Of a stretch of DNA of 46,914 bases, positions 16,241-24,983 are shown piece by piece. The notes beneath the pieces were generated by a model, which saw only the letters and a list, made by a program, of their open reading frames with translations, did no database searches and was not told where the DNA came from. The DNA comes from Chlamydiales bacterium (lineage in GTDB: Bacteria > Chlamydiota > Chlamydiia > Chlamydiales > JARBTN01): the NCBI GenBank assembly GCA_029240195.1, contig JARBTN010000002.1:1-46914 (forward strand), in the 5' to 3' direction. A program made the position numbers and the translations under genes. Within the stretch, counting starts at the first letter, position 1. Every line of letters starts with the position of its first letter.

Positions 16241-19200
16241 TTAAGTTTGTAAAAGTTCGAGCACTTCTTCCCAGGTGAGCTTGGCCATGGCTTCTTCGTC
16301 GCAGCTGATGATCTCTTTGACGAGCCCTTTTTTGCGCTGCTGCAGCTCTAATATCTTTTCTTCGATGGTCCCCATGGTGATCAGCTTGTAAGAGGAAACG
16401 GATCGCTTTTGGCCGAGGCGGTGCACCCGGTCGGTGGCCTGGTTTTCCACAGCGGGGTTCCACCACAGATCATAGTGAATGACTGTATCGGCGCCGACCA
16501 AGTTCAAGCCCGCTCCCCCAGCCTTTAAGGAGACCAAGAAGACAGAGATGGTTGGATCTTCGTTGAATTGCTTGACAATGCCCATGCGGTTTTTGCTCGA
16601 CCCATCGAGGTAGCTAAAGCGAATGCCGAGCTGCTCTAGGTCTTCGCGCATGATGCTGAGCATACGGGTGTATTGGCTGAAGATGACGGTCTTGTGGTTG
16701 CTTTCAATTAGCGATTGGAGCAGCTCGATGAGCATGTCGTATTTGGCTGAATCGCCGGGTTCTGCCTTTTCTTTGGCAAAGATGGCCGGATGGCAGCAGA
16801 TTTGTTTGAGGCGCGTGAGGGTGGCCAACACGTGAATTTGAATGCGCTCAAAGCCCTCTTTGCTGACCAGCCGCGACAATTCTTCCCGCGCCGAATCGGC
16901 ATAGGAGCGGTAGAGCTCTTTTTGGGTATTGGACAAGTGGCAATGATACAAAATATGGGAGACGGCCGGCAATTCATCGAGCACGTCGGCTTTCATGCGG
17001 CGCAAGATGAATGGGCTGAGCTTGCGGCGCAGCACCTCTAAGCTTTTGCCTGTGGGGTAGTTGGGATTGCGGATGTATTTTTCGATGAAGCGATCAAAGG
17101 AGCTGAGAAGTCCGGGCATCAAGAAGTCAAAAAGGCTCCAGATATCTTCTAAAGAATTTTCCAGCGGCGTTCCCGTCAGGATCAGGCGGTGGGCGGCCTG
17201 GATCATCTTCACCGATTTGGCGTTGCGGGTGCCCCGGTTTTTAATGTGCTGCGCCTCATCTAAGATGGCATAGCCAAAGGGAATATTCTTATAGGTCTCG
17301 ATATCTTTTTGCAACAAGGTGTAAGAGGTGATGACGACATCGGCGCCCTTGAGCCCCTCGAGCTGCTTGCGCCTTTGCTGGGGGGTGCCGTCGATAGGCA
17401 GAGCGACTAGCTGGTTATTGAATTTGGTAAATTCCTCTTTCCAGTTATAGATCAAGGAAGTAGGGCAGACGACAAGGGCCGGTTTCTTTTCTTCCGACTG
17501 CTGGATGTATTGCGTGACGGCGGTGATGGCCTGCAATGTCTTGCCAAGCCCCATATCGTCGGCGAGGATGCCGTTTAAGTGCATGGAGCGGAGCCGCTCT
17601 AGCCAATGAACCCCTTCTGTTTGGTAAGAGCGCAAGTCTGCTTTGACCTCTTTGGGCAGAGGCGACGCTTCGAGCACCCCTTTGCCAAGCATCTGCTCTT
17701 GGATGCGCAGCAGCTTTTTAGAGATCTGAAAGGAGATGGGCAAGTTTTCAAACTGCTCTGGCTGGATGCTAGTCAAAGTCCAAAGAGGCCTGTCTTCGGC
17801 ATGGTCGGAGAAGATAGCAATGCCAATCTCATCGAAGAGCTGGACAATGGGGCTCAGCTTTTCCAAATCGAGCACCAAGATCTTTTGAATTTTGGGGGCG
17901 TTCTTATCCGCTTTCTTGCTGCCATTTTTCTTTTGCAGTTCGATGAAGGCGCGCCGGGAGGTGATGCAATCCCAGAGCAAGTCGGTGGAGACGCCCTTCA
18001 AGTCGCCGTCTACCTTGAGAGTCACTTGGTAGCAGTCGACGAGGGAGGATTCTTTCAACGAAAGGGAAAAAGAGGTGGAGTCGTAGATGAATTGGTCGAG
18101 CAAATTTTCAGGGCAGTTGAAGGTGACCCGGTGCTGGTTTCTCGGGATCACTTCAGTCATGAATTCGACGATCTTCTTATCGCTTTTGCAGATATAGCCG
18201 CCCATTTCTTCGCTATAGTAAAAATCTTGGAAGAGGTCGAGCAGGATCGATTGCTCTTCGATCAAGTTGCGGGCCAGTATCCCCTCTTGGCGGTTGAATT
18301 TATAGAGGTGGGCGGCTTTAAGCTGGGAAAAGGCGGAAGGAATTTTTAAATCGCCATAGAGAAAGTGGATGGCAGCCTCCATCTCTCCATTGAGGTACTG
18401 GATATCGCATATGGCTTTTAAAGTGTCGACAAAGGGCAATGTGACAAATTGCTCGAGCTTTTCTTTGTTGACGACATCGGCAAAGTGGAGCAGCTCAGGG
18501 AGGGCATTTTCAATGAAAGTGCCAAAGAGGGGCTCTGGAATGGTCAGGTCGCGGATGGCCTGAAGCGCCTGCAAGTGGCGCCGTTGGATTTTCTCTTCAA
18601 AGTGCCAATAGGTGTTTTGATAGATTAAGCCCGGCATGGCTCCATCGAAGAAGCAGGCCTGCTCGAGGGCGATCGAAACTTCAGCATCGAGCATCAGGAG
18701 GGGTTTGAGCATGATCTTAGGGGAAAAGGCCTCTAAATACTCTAGCTCAAAGCGAAAGCGGAGGTGAGATCTGGAGACGTAGAGCGGCTGCTCTAAGCTA
18801 CCGATATAGAGGCTTGGCAAAAGCTGCCCTTTTTCATCGACGACAGCCTTGATTGCCCCGCTGGTGCTCATCTCAGCGGTCTCAGCTAAGAGCGAACCTA
18901 AGCGGTCCACTTTAATCCAGGCCTGTTTTTGGGCCTTTTCTTGATTGCTATCATGGAACAGGGCAAAGTCGATCAGCATTTTGACGATGGCCTGGCCGCA
19001 AAGATCAAAAGACTCGAGGCAAAAAAAGTAGTTTTTTCCAGAGATGTTGATCGGTTCTAGATAGCGAAGGCTTTCGACAAACAGCTTGAGGTTGGGGATA
19101 TTGAGCGGTTTTGAGCGGTAGGGCAAGCGCAAGGCCACAGAGATCTCTTGAAAGCGCTCCTCTTCCGCCCCTTTTTTAGGGTCCCCAAGCAAGATGAGGG

Positions 19201-19750
19201 CAATCTCGGCCTTGTCGACCGGCCATTTGGTCAACGGACGAAAGAAGGGGGAGGCGCCGAGAACTTTGGCCGATAGGATGTATTCGTCGAGCAACTGCTT
19301 TTCAATCTCTTTACCTTTGCGCTCGATTTCTTTACTTTCAGCTGCTTTAAAAGCCTCTCTAAGCTGCGTGCGGTCTTTTTCATCGACGCCATCGAATTTC
19401 TCTAAGTCGTTTTCCTTGGAGAAGGCGACGATGATGGCGTCAAAATTTTTCTCAAGATAGCTAAGCACAGCAGCGAGATGGGAGCAGTCATATTGGTAGG
19501 TGCAATCGCAGTTGGAATCGATGATATCCGACTCGTGGCGGTCGATTTCAATTTCGCACTCATAGGAGTTGTCGTGCTTGCCCTGGACGCGGCTGCTTAA
19601 TCGAATGTTATCTTTGGACAAATTGATGATCTTGGCCGAGAGCACCATTCCATTTTCAAAAGCGGCCTTCCCTTCGCGCAAAACAGCAGTTGCGAAATCT
19701 TGTCTTAATTTACGAAAATTAAGCATTTTTCCACTTTTTAGAAGCGACAT
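16241..19750 (-). CDS. SWI2/SNF2 helicase with N-terminal SWIM zinc finger
   Basis: A 1169-residue ATPase of the bacterial RapA/SNF2-like group. A SWIM zinc finger near residues 80-95 (CDCTYQYDCSH) likely binds DNA or protein. A long central region without close match follows. The helicase core starts near residue 720, with motif I DDMGLGKTLQAI, motif II LDEAQHIKN (DEAQ type), motif III LTGTPLENS, motif V GAGLNLVGADTVIHYD and motif VI QATDRVHRLGQ. It probably remodels protein-DNA complexes or RNA polymerase. GAGGGATT before the ATG at 19750 supports that start. It is the counterpart of CT708 by order next to mreB and tig. Confidence 0.93.
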   Translation of the reverse strand: MSLLKSGKMLNFRKLRQDFATAVLREGKAAFENGMVLSAKIINLSKDNIRLSSRVQGKHDNSYECEIEIDRHESDIIDSNCDCTYQYDCSHLAAVLSYLEKNFDAIIVAFSKENDLEKFDGVDEKDRTQLREAFKAAESKEIERKGKEIEKQLLDEYILSAKVLGASPFFRPLTKWPVDKAEIALILLGDPKKGAEEERFQEISVALRLPYRSKPLNIPNLKLFVESLRYLEPINISGKNYFFCLESFDLCGQAIVKMLIDFALFHDSNQEKAQKQAWIKVDRLGSLLAETAEMSTSGAIKAVVDEKGQLLPSLYIGSLEQPLYVSRSHLRFRFELEYLEAFSPKIMLKPLLMLDAEVSIALEQACFFDGAMPGLIYQNTYWHFEEKIQRRHLQALQAIRDLTIPEPLFGTFIENALPELLHFADVVNKEKLEQFVTLPFVDTLKAICDIQYLNGEMEAAIHFLYGDLKIPSAFSQLKAAHLYKFNRQEGILARNLIEEQSILLDLFQDFYYSEEMGGYICKSDKKIVEFMTEVIPRNQHRVTFNCPENLLDQFIYDSTSFSLSLKESSLVDCYQVTLKVDGDLKGVSTDLLWDCITSRRAFIELQKKNGSKKADKNAPKIQKILVLDLEKLSPIVQLFDEIGIAIFSDHAEDRPLWTLTSIQPEQFENLPISFQISKKLLRIQEQMLGKGVLEASPLPKEVKADLRSYQTEGVHWLERLRSMHLNGILADDMGLGKTLQAITAVTQYIQQSEEKKPALVVCPTSLIYNWKEEFTKFNNQLVALPIDGTPQQRRKQLEGLKGADVVITSYTLLQKDIETYKNIPFGYAILDEAQHIKNRGTRNAKSVKMIQAAHRLILTGTPLENSLEDIWSLFDFLMPGLLSSFDRFIEKYIRNPNYPTGKSLEVLRRKLSPFILRRMKADVLDELPAVSHILYHCHLSNTQKELYRSYADSAREELSRLVSKEGFERIQIHVLATLTRLKQICCHPAIFAKEKAEPGDSAKYDMLIELLQSLIESNHKTVIFSQYTRMLSIMREDLEQLGIRFSYLDGSSKNRMGIVKQFNEDPTISVFLVSLKAGGAGLNLVGADTVIHYDLWWNPAVENQATDRVHRLGQKRSVSSYKLITMGTIEEKILELQQRKKGLVKEIISCDEEAMAKLTWEEVLELLQT

Positions 19751-20237
19751 AATCCCTCATACCTTTTTGCGCGGGTTTTAACGCACGGCGATTAAAATTT
19801 TTAGGGGCAAAGCGACCGCTTAAGCTTTGGCGTGATACCCATAAAAACTTCAATTGCCTTGCACTAAAAACCGGCAGCTTAAAATAACGCTTTCAAGGCA
19901 AGCGCACTCACCGCTAGAAAACATTGACAACAAGAGGTTTCTAGTTGCCTCTTTTTTCATTTGAAGTCAAGCATTAAAATGATAGGGCGTTAAAAATACG
20001 CTCCCCATGCGAGGCTTTTTAAGGGCGACCTAAGAGGCGGCTCGCTTTCGAGCATTAAAGGGATTTAAAAAAAAATTTACAACAAAAAAAGTATCCTTTG
20101 CAGCATCTCTTATCCAATCAGCACTATTTGGCATCTGACTTGCTTCTCTCAAAGCCTGCATCCAGCCGCCATGTGCCGCGCTTAGCCGCATTGAGGTTTT
20201 AGGGGCTCCACTCAAACTTTTAAGGATAGGATACTCC

Positions 20238-20432
20238 ATGCTCAGCATCGACAAGAATGCAGATCCAAGGCTCATTTTAGAGCCCTGGGAGAGAGACTTT
20301 TTATCAGGGACAGTCTCCCATCTCATTCCGGAGCTATCCCAAATGATTGGCACTACAAGCCAAGCGGTGCCTTTACAAGCAGAGCCTTTAACAGATGTCT
20401 TATATGACTCTTTCTCAATGGCGGGAAAATAG
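20238..20432 (+). CDS. Doubtful small hypothetical protein
   Basis: A 64-codon frame with AGGAT about 12 nt before the ATG and acceptable codon use. Its product begins MLSIDKNADPRLILEPWERD and has no recognised family. A longer opposite-strand frame covers it, and the frame extends upstream without a start codon, so it could also be a relic. Given only as a possibility. Confidence 0.3.
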   Translation: MLSIDKNADPRLILEPWERDFLSGTVSHLIPELSQMIGTTSQAVPLQAEPLTDVLYDSFSMAGK

Positions 20433-20480
20433 GCCAAGGCCCTTTCTCGAGTCACCTATCACTAAAAATGAGAAAGATTC

Positions 20481-20510
20481 TTGCCAAAAAAAAGAGCAAA
20501 GGTGTAGAAT
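20481..20510 (+). promoter_or_regulatory. Promoter of the tRNA-Gly cluster
   Basis: TTGCCA (20481-20486), an 18-nt spacer and TAGAAT (20505-20510), with the first tRNA beginning 17 nt further on. Confidence 0.65.
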
Positions 20511-20527
20511 TGCCTTTCGTGATAAGC

Positions 20528-20600
20528 GCGGGTGTAGCTCAGTTGGTAGAGCATCACCTTCCCAAGGTGAGGGTCGTGAGTTCGAGACTCATCGCCCGCT
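20528..20600 (+). tRNA. tRNA-Gly (anticodon CCC)
   Basis: A complete cloverleaf: acceptor GCGGGTG/CGCCCGC, anticodon stem TCACC/GGTGA with loop TTCCCAA giving CCC, T arm with GTTCGAG, discriminator T. CCA is not encoded. It reads GGG. Confidence 0.95.
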
Positions 20601-20645
20601 TATCTAAAAGAAGACGAATCTCCTGCTTTTTTAAGCAGCAATTTT

Positions 20646-20717
20646 GCGGGTGTAGCTCAGTGGTAGAGCATCACGTTGCCAACGTGAGGGTCGTGAGTTC
20701 AAGTCTCATCACCCGCT
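20646..20717 (+). tRNA. tRNA-Gly (anticodon GCC), copy 1
   Basis: Acceptor GCGGGTG/CACCCGC, anticodon loop TTGCCAA giving GCC, T arm with GTTCAAG, discriminator T, no encoded CCA. Reads GGC and GGU. Confidence 0.96.
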
Positions 20718-20745
20718 TTTTTTTCTTTCAGTTTTTTTTCTTCTT

Positions 20746-20817
20746 GCGGGTGTAGCTCAGTGGTAGAGCATCACGTTGCCAACGTGAGGGTCGTGAGTTC
20801 AAGTCTCATCACCCGCT
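20746..20817 (+). tRNA. tRNA-Gly (anticodon GCC), copy 2
   Basis: Identical in sequence to the gene at 20646-20717 and separated from it by 28 T-rich nt, a recent tandem duplication or gene conversion. Confidence 0.96.
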
Positions 20818-20926
20818 TCTTTCTTTAGTTCCTTCTATAAACGATTCCAAACAGCTTTTTTCCCTCAATCCCTCGAAAATTTATCGCAAGCGCTTCCCTT
20901 TTTAGAGCGGGATTTTTTTTACGAAA

Positions 20927-20955
20927 TTGCAATAAAAAGATAAATGGGAGATACT
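20927..20955 (+). promoter_or_regulatory. Possible promoter for tig
   Basis: TTGCAA (20927-20932), a 17-nt spacer and GATACT (20950-20955). The -10 box is weak. A transcript from here would begin just before the structured leader at 20975-21058. Confidence 0.4.
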
Positions 20956-20974
20956 GTTTAAGTTTCTAGCGCTT

Positions 20975-21058
20975 CTTTTAGCTCATCCTCTTTTTCAAGG
21001 ATCTCTAAACCTTCCTGAGGAGCCTTCCTCAAGCAGATAAAGAAAACAGAGCTAAAAG
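20975..21058 (+). promoter_or_regulatory. Structured leader upstream of tig (three-way junction fold)
   Basis: A closing stem of 10 perfect bp (CTTTTAGCTC 20975-20984 with GAGCTAAAAG 21049-21058) encloses ATCCT/AGGAT (20985-20989/20998-21002) and TGAGGA/TCCTCA (21016-21021/21026-21031). T-rich sequence follows. The layout resembles a cis-acting regulatory RNA or attenuator, but no known class is recognised. Confidence 0.4.
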
Positions 21059-21096
21059 CTTATTTTTAAGATTCACTGTAACTATGGGGTCCTACT

Positions 21097-22443
21097 GTGT
21101 CAGAAGATCATCTCTCTTTCGAAAATGACAAAGTTAAAATTAACGCCAAAAAATCGCCTGGGTGCCAGATCCATTTTGACGTGTCGGTTCAAGCGCCGGC
21201 AGCGGAAAAAATCTATCAAGACGCATTCAAAGCGGTGAGCCGCGAAGTCTCCCTTCCAGGCTTTCGTAAAGGAAAAGCGCCAAAAGAGCTGATCTTAAGC
21301 CGCTTTGGCAAGCATGTCGATCAAGAGTGGACAGAGCGCTTGGCTAGAACCTCCTTTCAAGAAGCCATTACACTCTCAAGCCTGCCCCCTCTCGATGAAA
21401 AGCACATCAAGCGCCTCAATGTCAAAGAGTGCTCGAGAGAGACCGGCGCTTTGGTCGAGATCGAGTATGAATTTGAACCCAAGCTGGCCGACATCGATTT
21501 AAGCGGCATCTCTTTGACTCGCCAAGAGATTGCGCCCGTCGAAGAGAGCGACATCGAAAAAGAGCTCAAAGCCTGCCAATTTAGACATGTCAACTGGCAA
21601 GAAGTGGAAGGCCGCGCGATCGAGATGCATGACTTTGTCGATCTCGACATCGAGCTTTTAAAAGAGCCCAAAGAGATGGTTTACACCAATCAGCGCTTTG
21701 AAGTGAAAGAAGGCGCCATGCGCGAGTGGCTGAAAAACCTCGTGCTCGGCCAAAGCGTCAATGCAAGCTTAGAAGCTGTCTTTGATGTCAGCGAGACGCT
21801 TGAGAACACAAGCGAATTAGCCGACGTCACTGGCCATCAACCCTCCTTTGAAAAGCGCTTCCAAGATCAGCCTTGCCGCGTAACTGTAAAAGGGATCTAC
21901 CGCGCCGAATTGCCCGAGCTTTCCGATGCTTTGGCTGAAAAAGAGGGCTATAAGTCGCTTGCTGAGCTACGCCAAGAGATCTCTACCTATCTCGAGAGAA
22001 GCCGCAAAAAAGAGACCCAGAAAACGTTGCGCCAGGAGTTGAAAGCTCTCTTAATTGAAAAGTACCTGACCGATATGCCAGCTTCCTTAGTCAAGCATGA
22101 AAAGCAGCGCTTGAAAGAAGTGAAGCAAATGGAGCTTTCTCAAAATGGCGTCGGCAAAGCCGAAGCCGCTGAACAGTTGAAAGAGCTGGATGCCACATTT
22201 GAGACAAAAGCTCAGCAGACAGTCTTTTTATCGATGCTGATGCGCAAAGTGGCCATCCAAGCCGACATCTCGATCTATAAAGAAGAGATTCTCAATGAAG
22301 TATTCAGCAGCATGTATTCTGAGAAAAAAGACGAACTGCCTATCCATGCCGGTATGAAGCCAGAAGAGGCTCAAAACCGCGTCGTCATTAAATTGATGAT
22401 CGATAAGAGCTTGGATGTTCTCTTGGAAAAAGTCGCCTCTTAA
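21097..22443 (+). CDS. tig: Trigger factor (ribosome-associated chaperone, peptidyl-prolyl isomerase)
   Basis: A 448-residue trigger factor, the first chaperone to meet nascent chains at the ribosomal exit tunnel. The N-terminal ribosome-binding domain carries the loop GFRKGKAPKELIL (about residues 54-66). The FKBP-like middle domain (about 160-260) is divergent, and the long C-terminal helical chaperone arm follows (LERSRKKETQKTLRQELKAL). The start is GTG, preceded by GGGG; the first residues MSEDHLSF precede the conserved KVKINAKKSPG. Followed by clpP and clpX in the usual bacterial and chlamydial order (CT707-706-705), but with a hairpin after tig and a separate promoter before clpP. Confidence 0.96.
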   Translation: MSEDHLSFENDKVKINAKKSPGCQIHFDVSVQAPAAEKIYQDAFKAVSREVSLPGFRKGKAPKELILSRFGKHVDQEWTERLARTSFQEAITLSSLPPLDEKHIKRLNVKECSRETGALVEIEYEFEPKLADIDLSGISLTRQEIAPVEESDIEKELKACQFRHVNWQEVEGRAIEMHDFVDLDIELLKEPKEMVYTNQRFEVKEGAMREWLKNLVLGQSVNASLEAVFDVSETLENTSELADVTGHQPSFEKRFQDQPCRVTVKGIYRAELPELSDALAEKEGYKSLAELRQEISTYLERSRKKETQKTLRQELKALLIEKYLTDMPASLVKHEKQRLKEVKQMELSQNGVGKAEAAEQLKELDATFETKAQQTVFLSMLMRKVAIQADISIYKEEILNEVFSSMYSEKKDELPIHAGMKPEEAQNRVVIKLMIDKSLDVLLEKVAS

Positions 22444-22458
22444 GCGCCTCTTCCCTCC

Positions 22459-22489
22459 TTTTGGAGAGAGCAAAATGCTCTCTCCAAAA
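22459..22489 (+). terminator. Hairpin after tig
   Basis: A perfect 14-bp stem (22459-22472 with 22476-22489) and 3-nt loop, followed by a C-rich and not T-rich tract. Probably a partial terminator or 3'-end stabiliser. Confidence 0.5.
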
Positions 22490-22535
22490 TCCCCTTTCCC
22501 CCGATAAATAGCCGCAAGGCTCCCGCAAAAATGTC

Positions 22536-22565
22536 TTGACGCCAGAACGTGGCGTGGCCTATAAA
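22536..22565 (+). promoter_or_regulatory. Promoter of clpP with an inverted repeat in the spacer
   Basis: TTGACG (22536-22541), an 18-nt spacer and TATAAA (22560-22565). ACGCCA/TGGCGT (22539-22544/22550-22555) overlaps the -35 box and spacer, a likely place for a repressor. It is not the CIRCE sequence. Confidence 0.6.
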
Positions 22566-22597
22566 GAAGGGTTCATCACCGTAATTTAAGGATTGAT

Positions 22598-23224
22598 ATG
22601 AGTACTGAGCGCCCCTTTAATTCCCTGACACCTTATGTGATTGAGGACACCGGACGTGGCGAGAGGTCGATGGACATCTACTCGCGCTTATTGAAAGATC
22701 GCATCATCTTCATCGGCACAGAGATCAACGATCAAGTGGCCAATGTCGTCATTGCCCAGATCCTGTTCTTGAAGATGGAAGATCCCAAAAAAGACATCCA
22801 CATCTACATCAACTCCCCTGGCGGCTACATCACAAGCGGTCTGGCTATCTACGACACCATGCAATGGGTTGGCTGCGACATCACCACGACATGCATTGGC
22901 CAGGCCTCTTCTATGGGCGCCGTGCTCTTAGCAGCAGGGACAAAAGGCAAGCGCTATGCGCTGCCCAATAGCCGCATCATGATCCACCAGCCGATGGGAG
23001 GCATTGGAGGCACCAGCGCCGATATCGCTGTGCAGGCCAAAGAGATCCTCTACATGAAGCAGCGCCTGACCGATATCTTATCGGGAGCGACAGGCCAAGA
23101 CAGAGAACGGGTCATCGAAGATACGGAACGCGATTTCTTCATGTCGCCGGAGCAAGCGCTCTCCTATGGCATCATCGACGAAGTGGTGCGGCCAAAATCT
23201 TGCGCAGCAGCCCCAGCAGCCTAG
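22598..23224 (+). CDS. clpP: ATP-dependent Clp protease proteolytic subunit
   Basis: A 208-residue serine peptidase that forms the tetradecameric barrel fed by ClpX. The catalytic triad is present: Ser105 in GQASSMGA, His130 in MIHQPMGG and Asp179 in EDTERDF. The spacing equals that of E. coli ClpP. AAGGA precedes the ATG. It is followed by a terminator at 23235-23259 and then by clpX with its own TATAAT box. Chlamydiae encode two ClpP paralogues; the one adjacent to clpX is ClpP2 in C. trachomatis (CT706), so this is probably its equivalent. Confidence 0.97.
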   Translation: MSTERPFNSLTPYVIEDTGRGERSMDIYSRLLKDRIIFIGTEINDQVANVVIAQILFLKMEDPKKDIHIYINSPGGYITSGLAIYDTMQWVGCDITTTCIGQASSMGAVLLAAGTKGKRYALPNSRIMIHQPMGGIGGTSADIAVQAKEILYMKQRLTDILSGATGQDRERVIEDTERDFFMSPEQALSYGIIDEVVRPKSCAAAPAA

Positions 23225-23234
23225 GTCTTCTTGC

Positions 23235-23259
23235 AAGCCACCCTCATCGGTGGCTTTTT
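23235..23259 (+). terminator. Terminator after clpP
   Basis: Stem AAGCCACC (23235-23242) with GGTGGCTT (23249-23256), a 6-nt loop and a T5 run. It separates clpP from clpX. Confidence 0.8.
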
Positions 23260-23418
23260 CCTTTTCTCCTTTAAATTCAAAGCTTTTTACAAAAGCCCCT
23301 CAGACTTTAACCCTAAATGCGGGCGTCGGCGGCAAATTTAAGGTTCAACCGGCCTCTTTTTTTACCCTTTTTCTTCAAAAATAATGAAAAGAAAGGTTTC
23401 AACTAACGCGGAATCTGG

Positions 23419-23424
23419 TATAAT
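23419..23424 (+). promoter_or_regulatory. -10 box of a clpX promoter
   Basis: A perfect TATAAT 37 nt before the clpX ATG. The -35 region is weak (TTTCAA near 23397). With the upstream terminator it implies independent clpX transcription. Confidence 0.5.
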
Positions 23425-23460
23425 CGACTCATCAATGGCAAACTTAGAATGTAGAGGAAT

Positions 23461-24702
23461 ATGTCCAAAAAGTCCTTTTCTCCAAAAAATATAGCGGCTT
23501 GTTCTTTCTGTGGGCGCACTGAAGATTTAGTCGAGAAGCTCATCTCCGGCCCTGACGTCTATATTTGCGATAAGTGCGTACGCCTTTGCAACGGCATCAT
23601 TGAGAAGAAGCCGGCGACCGATTTGGAAATCAAACTTCTCAAGCCGAGAGAAATTAAGGCTCGCCTCGATGAGCATATCATCGGCCAAGAAGAAGCCAAA
23701 CGCACCATCTCAGTGGCCGTCTACAACCACTACAAGCGGATTGTATCGCAGGGCAAACACAAAGACGTGGCGCTCAGCAAGTCCAACGTGCTCCTCTTTG
23801 GGCCGACCGGCTCGGGAAAGACTTTGATTGCCAAGACATTGGCCAGCATCTTAGATGTCCCCTTCACGATTGCCGATGCGACGACTTTGACAGAAGCCGG
23901 TTACGTGGGCGAAGATGTGGAAAACATCATCTTGCGCCTCTTGCAAGCGGCAGACTATGACGTCTCCAAGGCCGAAAAAGGGATCATCTATGTCGACGAA
24001 ATCGACAAAATCCATCGCACGACATCGAATGTCTCGATCACCCGCGACGTGTCAGGAGAGGGTGTCCAGCAGGCTCTTTTAAAAATTGTCGAGGGCACTG
24101 TAGCCAACGTCCCCCCCAAAGGCGGGCGCAAACACCCCAATCAAGAGTACATTCGCATCAACACCGACAATATCTTGTTCATCGTCGGCGGCGCCTTTGT
24201 CAGCTTAGACCGCATCATCGCCAAAAGGCTCGGCAGATCTACCATCGGCTTCCGCGCCGGCGATAAAGATGCGATCGATCACACGGAGAAAAATCTGCTC
24301 CTCTCCAAAGTGGAGTCGGAAGATTTCATCCAATTTGGCATGATCCCTGAGTTCATCGGGCGCTTCAACACCATCGTCAACTGCAATGAACTGACCAAAG
24401 AGGACTTAGTCCAGATTCTGTCTGAACCGAAAAATGCCATCATCAAGCAATATGAGGCGCTTTTCGACATGGAAGGGGTCAAGCTCAACTTCACTAAAGA
24501 GGCTTTGGACGCGATTGCTGAAAAAGCAATCCGCAGCGGTACCGGCGCTCGAGCGCTGCGCATGGTCTTAGAGGATAAAATTCGCACCCTGATGTTCGAA
24601 GTCCCCTCCGATGAGACCGTCGCCGAGATCACTATCGAGCGAGAGACGATCACCGAAGGCAAGGCGCCGATCATCCGCCGCCACGACGAGAAAATTGCTT
24701 AA
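23461..24702 (+). CDS. clpX: ATP-dependent Clp protease unfoldase ClpX
   Basis: A 413-residue AAA+ unfoldase that delivers tagged substrates to ClpP. The N-terminal zinc-binding domain has Cys14, Cys17, Cys36 and Cys39. Walker A is GPTGSGKT (114-121) and Walker B is IIYVDEIDK. The pore loop YVGEDVE, the RKHP loop and sensor 2 motif GARALR are also visible. The IGF-type ClpP-contact loop appears as the IGFRAGD region. GAGGA lies just before the ATG. Ends close to a GGCCC/GGGCC hairpin (24718-24730). Confidence 0.98.
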   Translation: MSKKSFSPKNIAACSFCGRTEDLVEKLISGPDVYICDKCVRLCNGIIEKKPATDLEIKLLKPREIKARLDEHIIGQEEAKRTISVAVYNHYKRIVSQGKHKDVALSKSNVLLFGPTGSGKTLIAKTLASILDVPFTIADATTLTEAGYVGEDVENIILRLLQAADYDVSKAEKGIIYVDEIDKIHRTTSNVSITRDVSGEGVQQALLKIVEGTVANVPPKGGRKHPNQEYIRINTDNILFIVGGAFVSLDRIIAKRLGRSTIGFRAGDKDAIDHTEKNLLLSKVESEDFIQFGMIPEFIGRFNTIVNCNELTKEDLVQILSEPKNAIIKQYEALFDMEGVKLNFTKEALDAIAEKAIRSGTGARALRMVLEDKIRTLMFEVPSDETVAEITIERETITEGKAPIIRRHDEKIA

Positions 24703-24717
24703 AATTTTTTAAAAGGC

Positions 24718-24804
24718 GGCCCTTCGGGCCTCTCTTTTGAACTCAAATCAAAGGCCTTGAGACTTAAGGAAACTTTCCTTAAGTCTCAAGGCCTTTTGTT
24801 TTTT
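24718..24804 (+). terminator. Double hairpin terminator region after clpX, with a 23-bp perfect palindrome
   Basis: A short GGCCC-TTC-GGGCC hairpin is followed by a 23-bp perfect inverted repeat (24750-24772/24774-24796, single-base centre) and then a T-rich tract. It divides the clp genes from the type III secretion locus. Confidence 0.75.
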
Positions 24805-24983
24805 CTACCCCAACCCTCACTCAAACGCTCAAAGATAGACAAAACCTCAATCTGTGCCAAGCCAAGTTTTGCCCATCAAAAGTTTTAGCCCGGCTACCTA
24901 AAAAGCTAAAGGCGGCTAAGAATTTTGCCGATGACTCCCAAAAGGTATATTTTCAAAACTCGCTTTTATTGGAGAGGATTTTT

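Larger units (their letters stand above)
19751..20527. other. 777-bp region before the tRNA cluster, mostly non-coding
   Basis: It holds a small hairpin with T run (AAGAGG/CCTCTT, 19932-19953), a doubtful + strand 64-codon frame (20238-20432) and an overlapping longer minus frame (20030-20455) that starts with GTG and has no ribosome site. The tRNA promoter is at 20481-20510. Confidence 0.6.

Noticed and set aside
17606..18349. 247-codon + frame opposite the SNF2 helicase
   Set aside because: A long antisense shadow caused by codon bias; the minus-strand helicase motifs in this stretch are continuous.
20030..20455. 141-codon minus-strand frame in the gap before the tRNA-Gly cluster
   Set aside because: Starts with GTG without a ribosome site, overlaps a small + frame, and the product shows no family pattern.
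20646..20817. Direct repeats that might suggest an attachment site or integrated element at the tRNA-Gly genes
   Set aside because: The repeats are two whole tRNA genes in tandem; no integrase or foreign DNA lies next to them.
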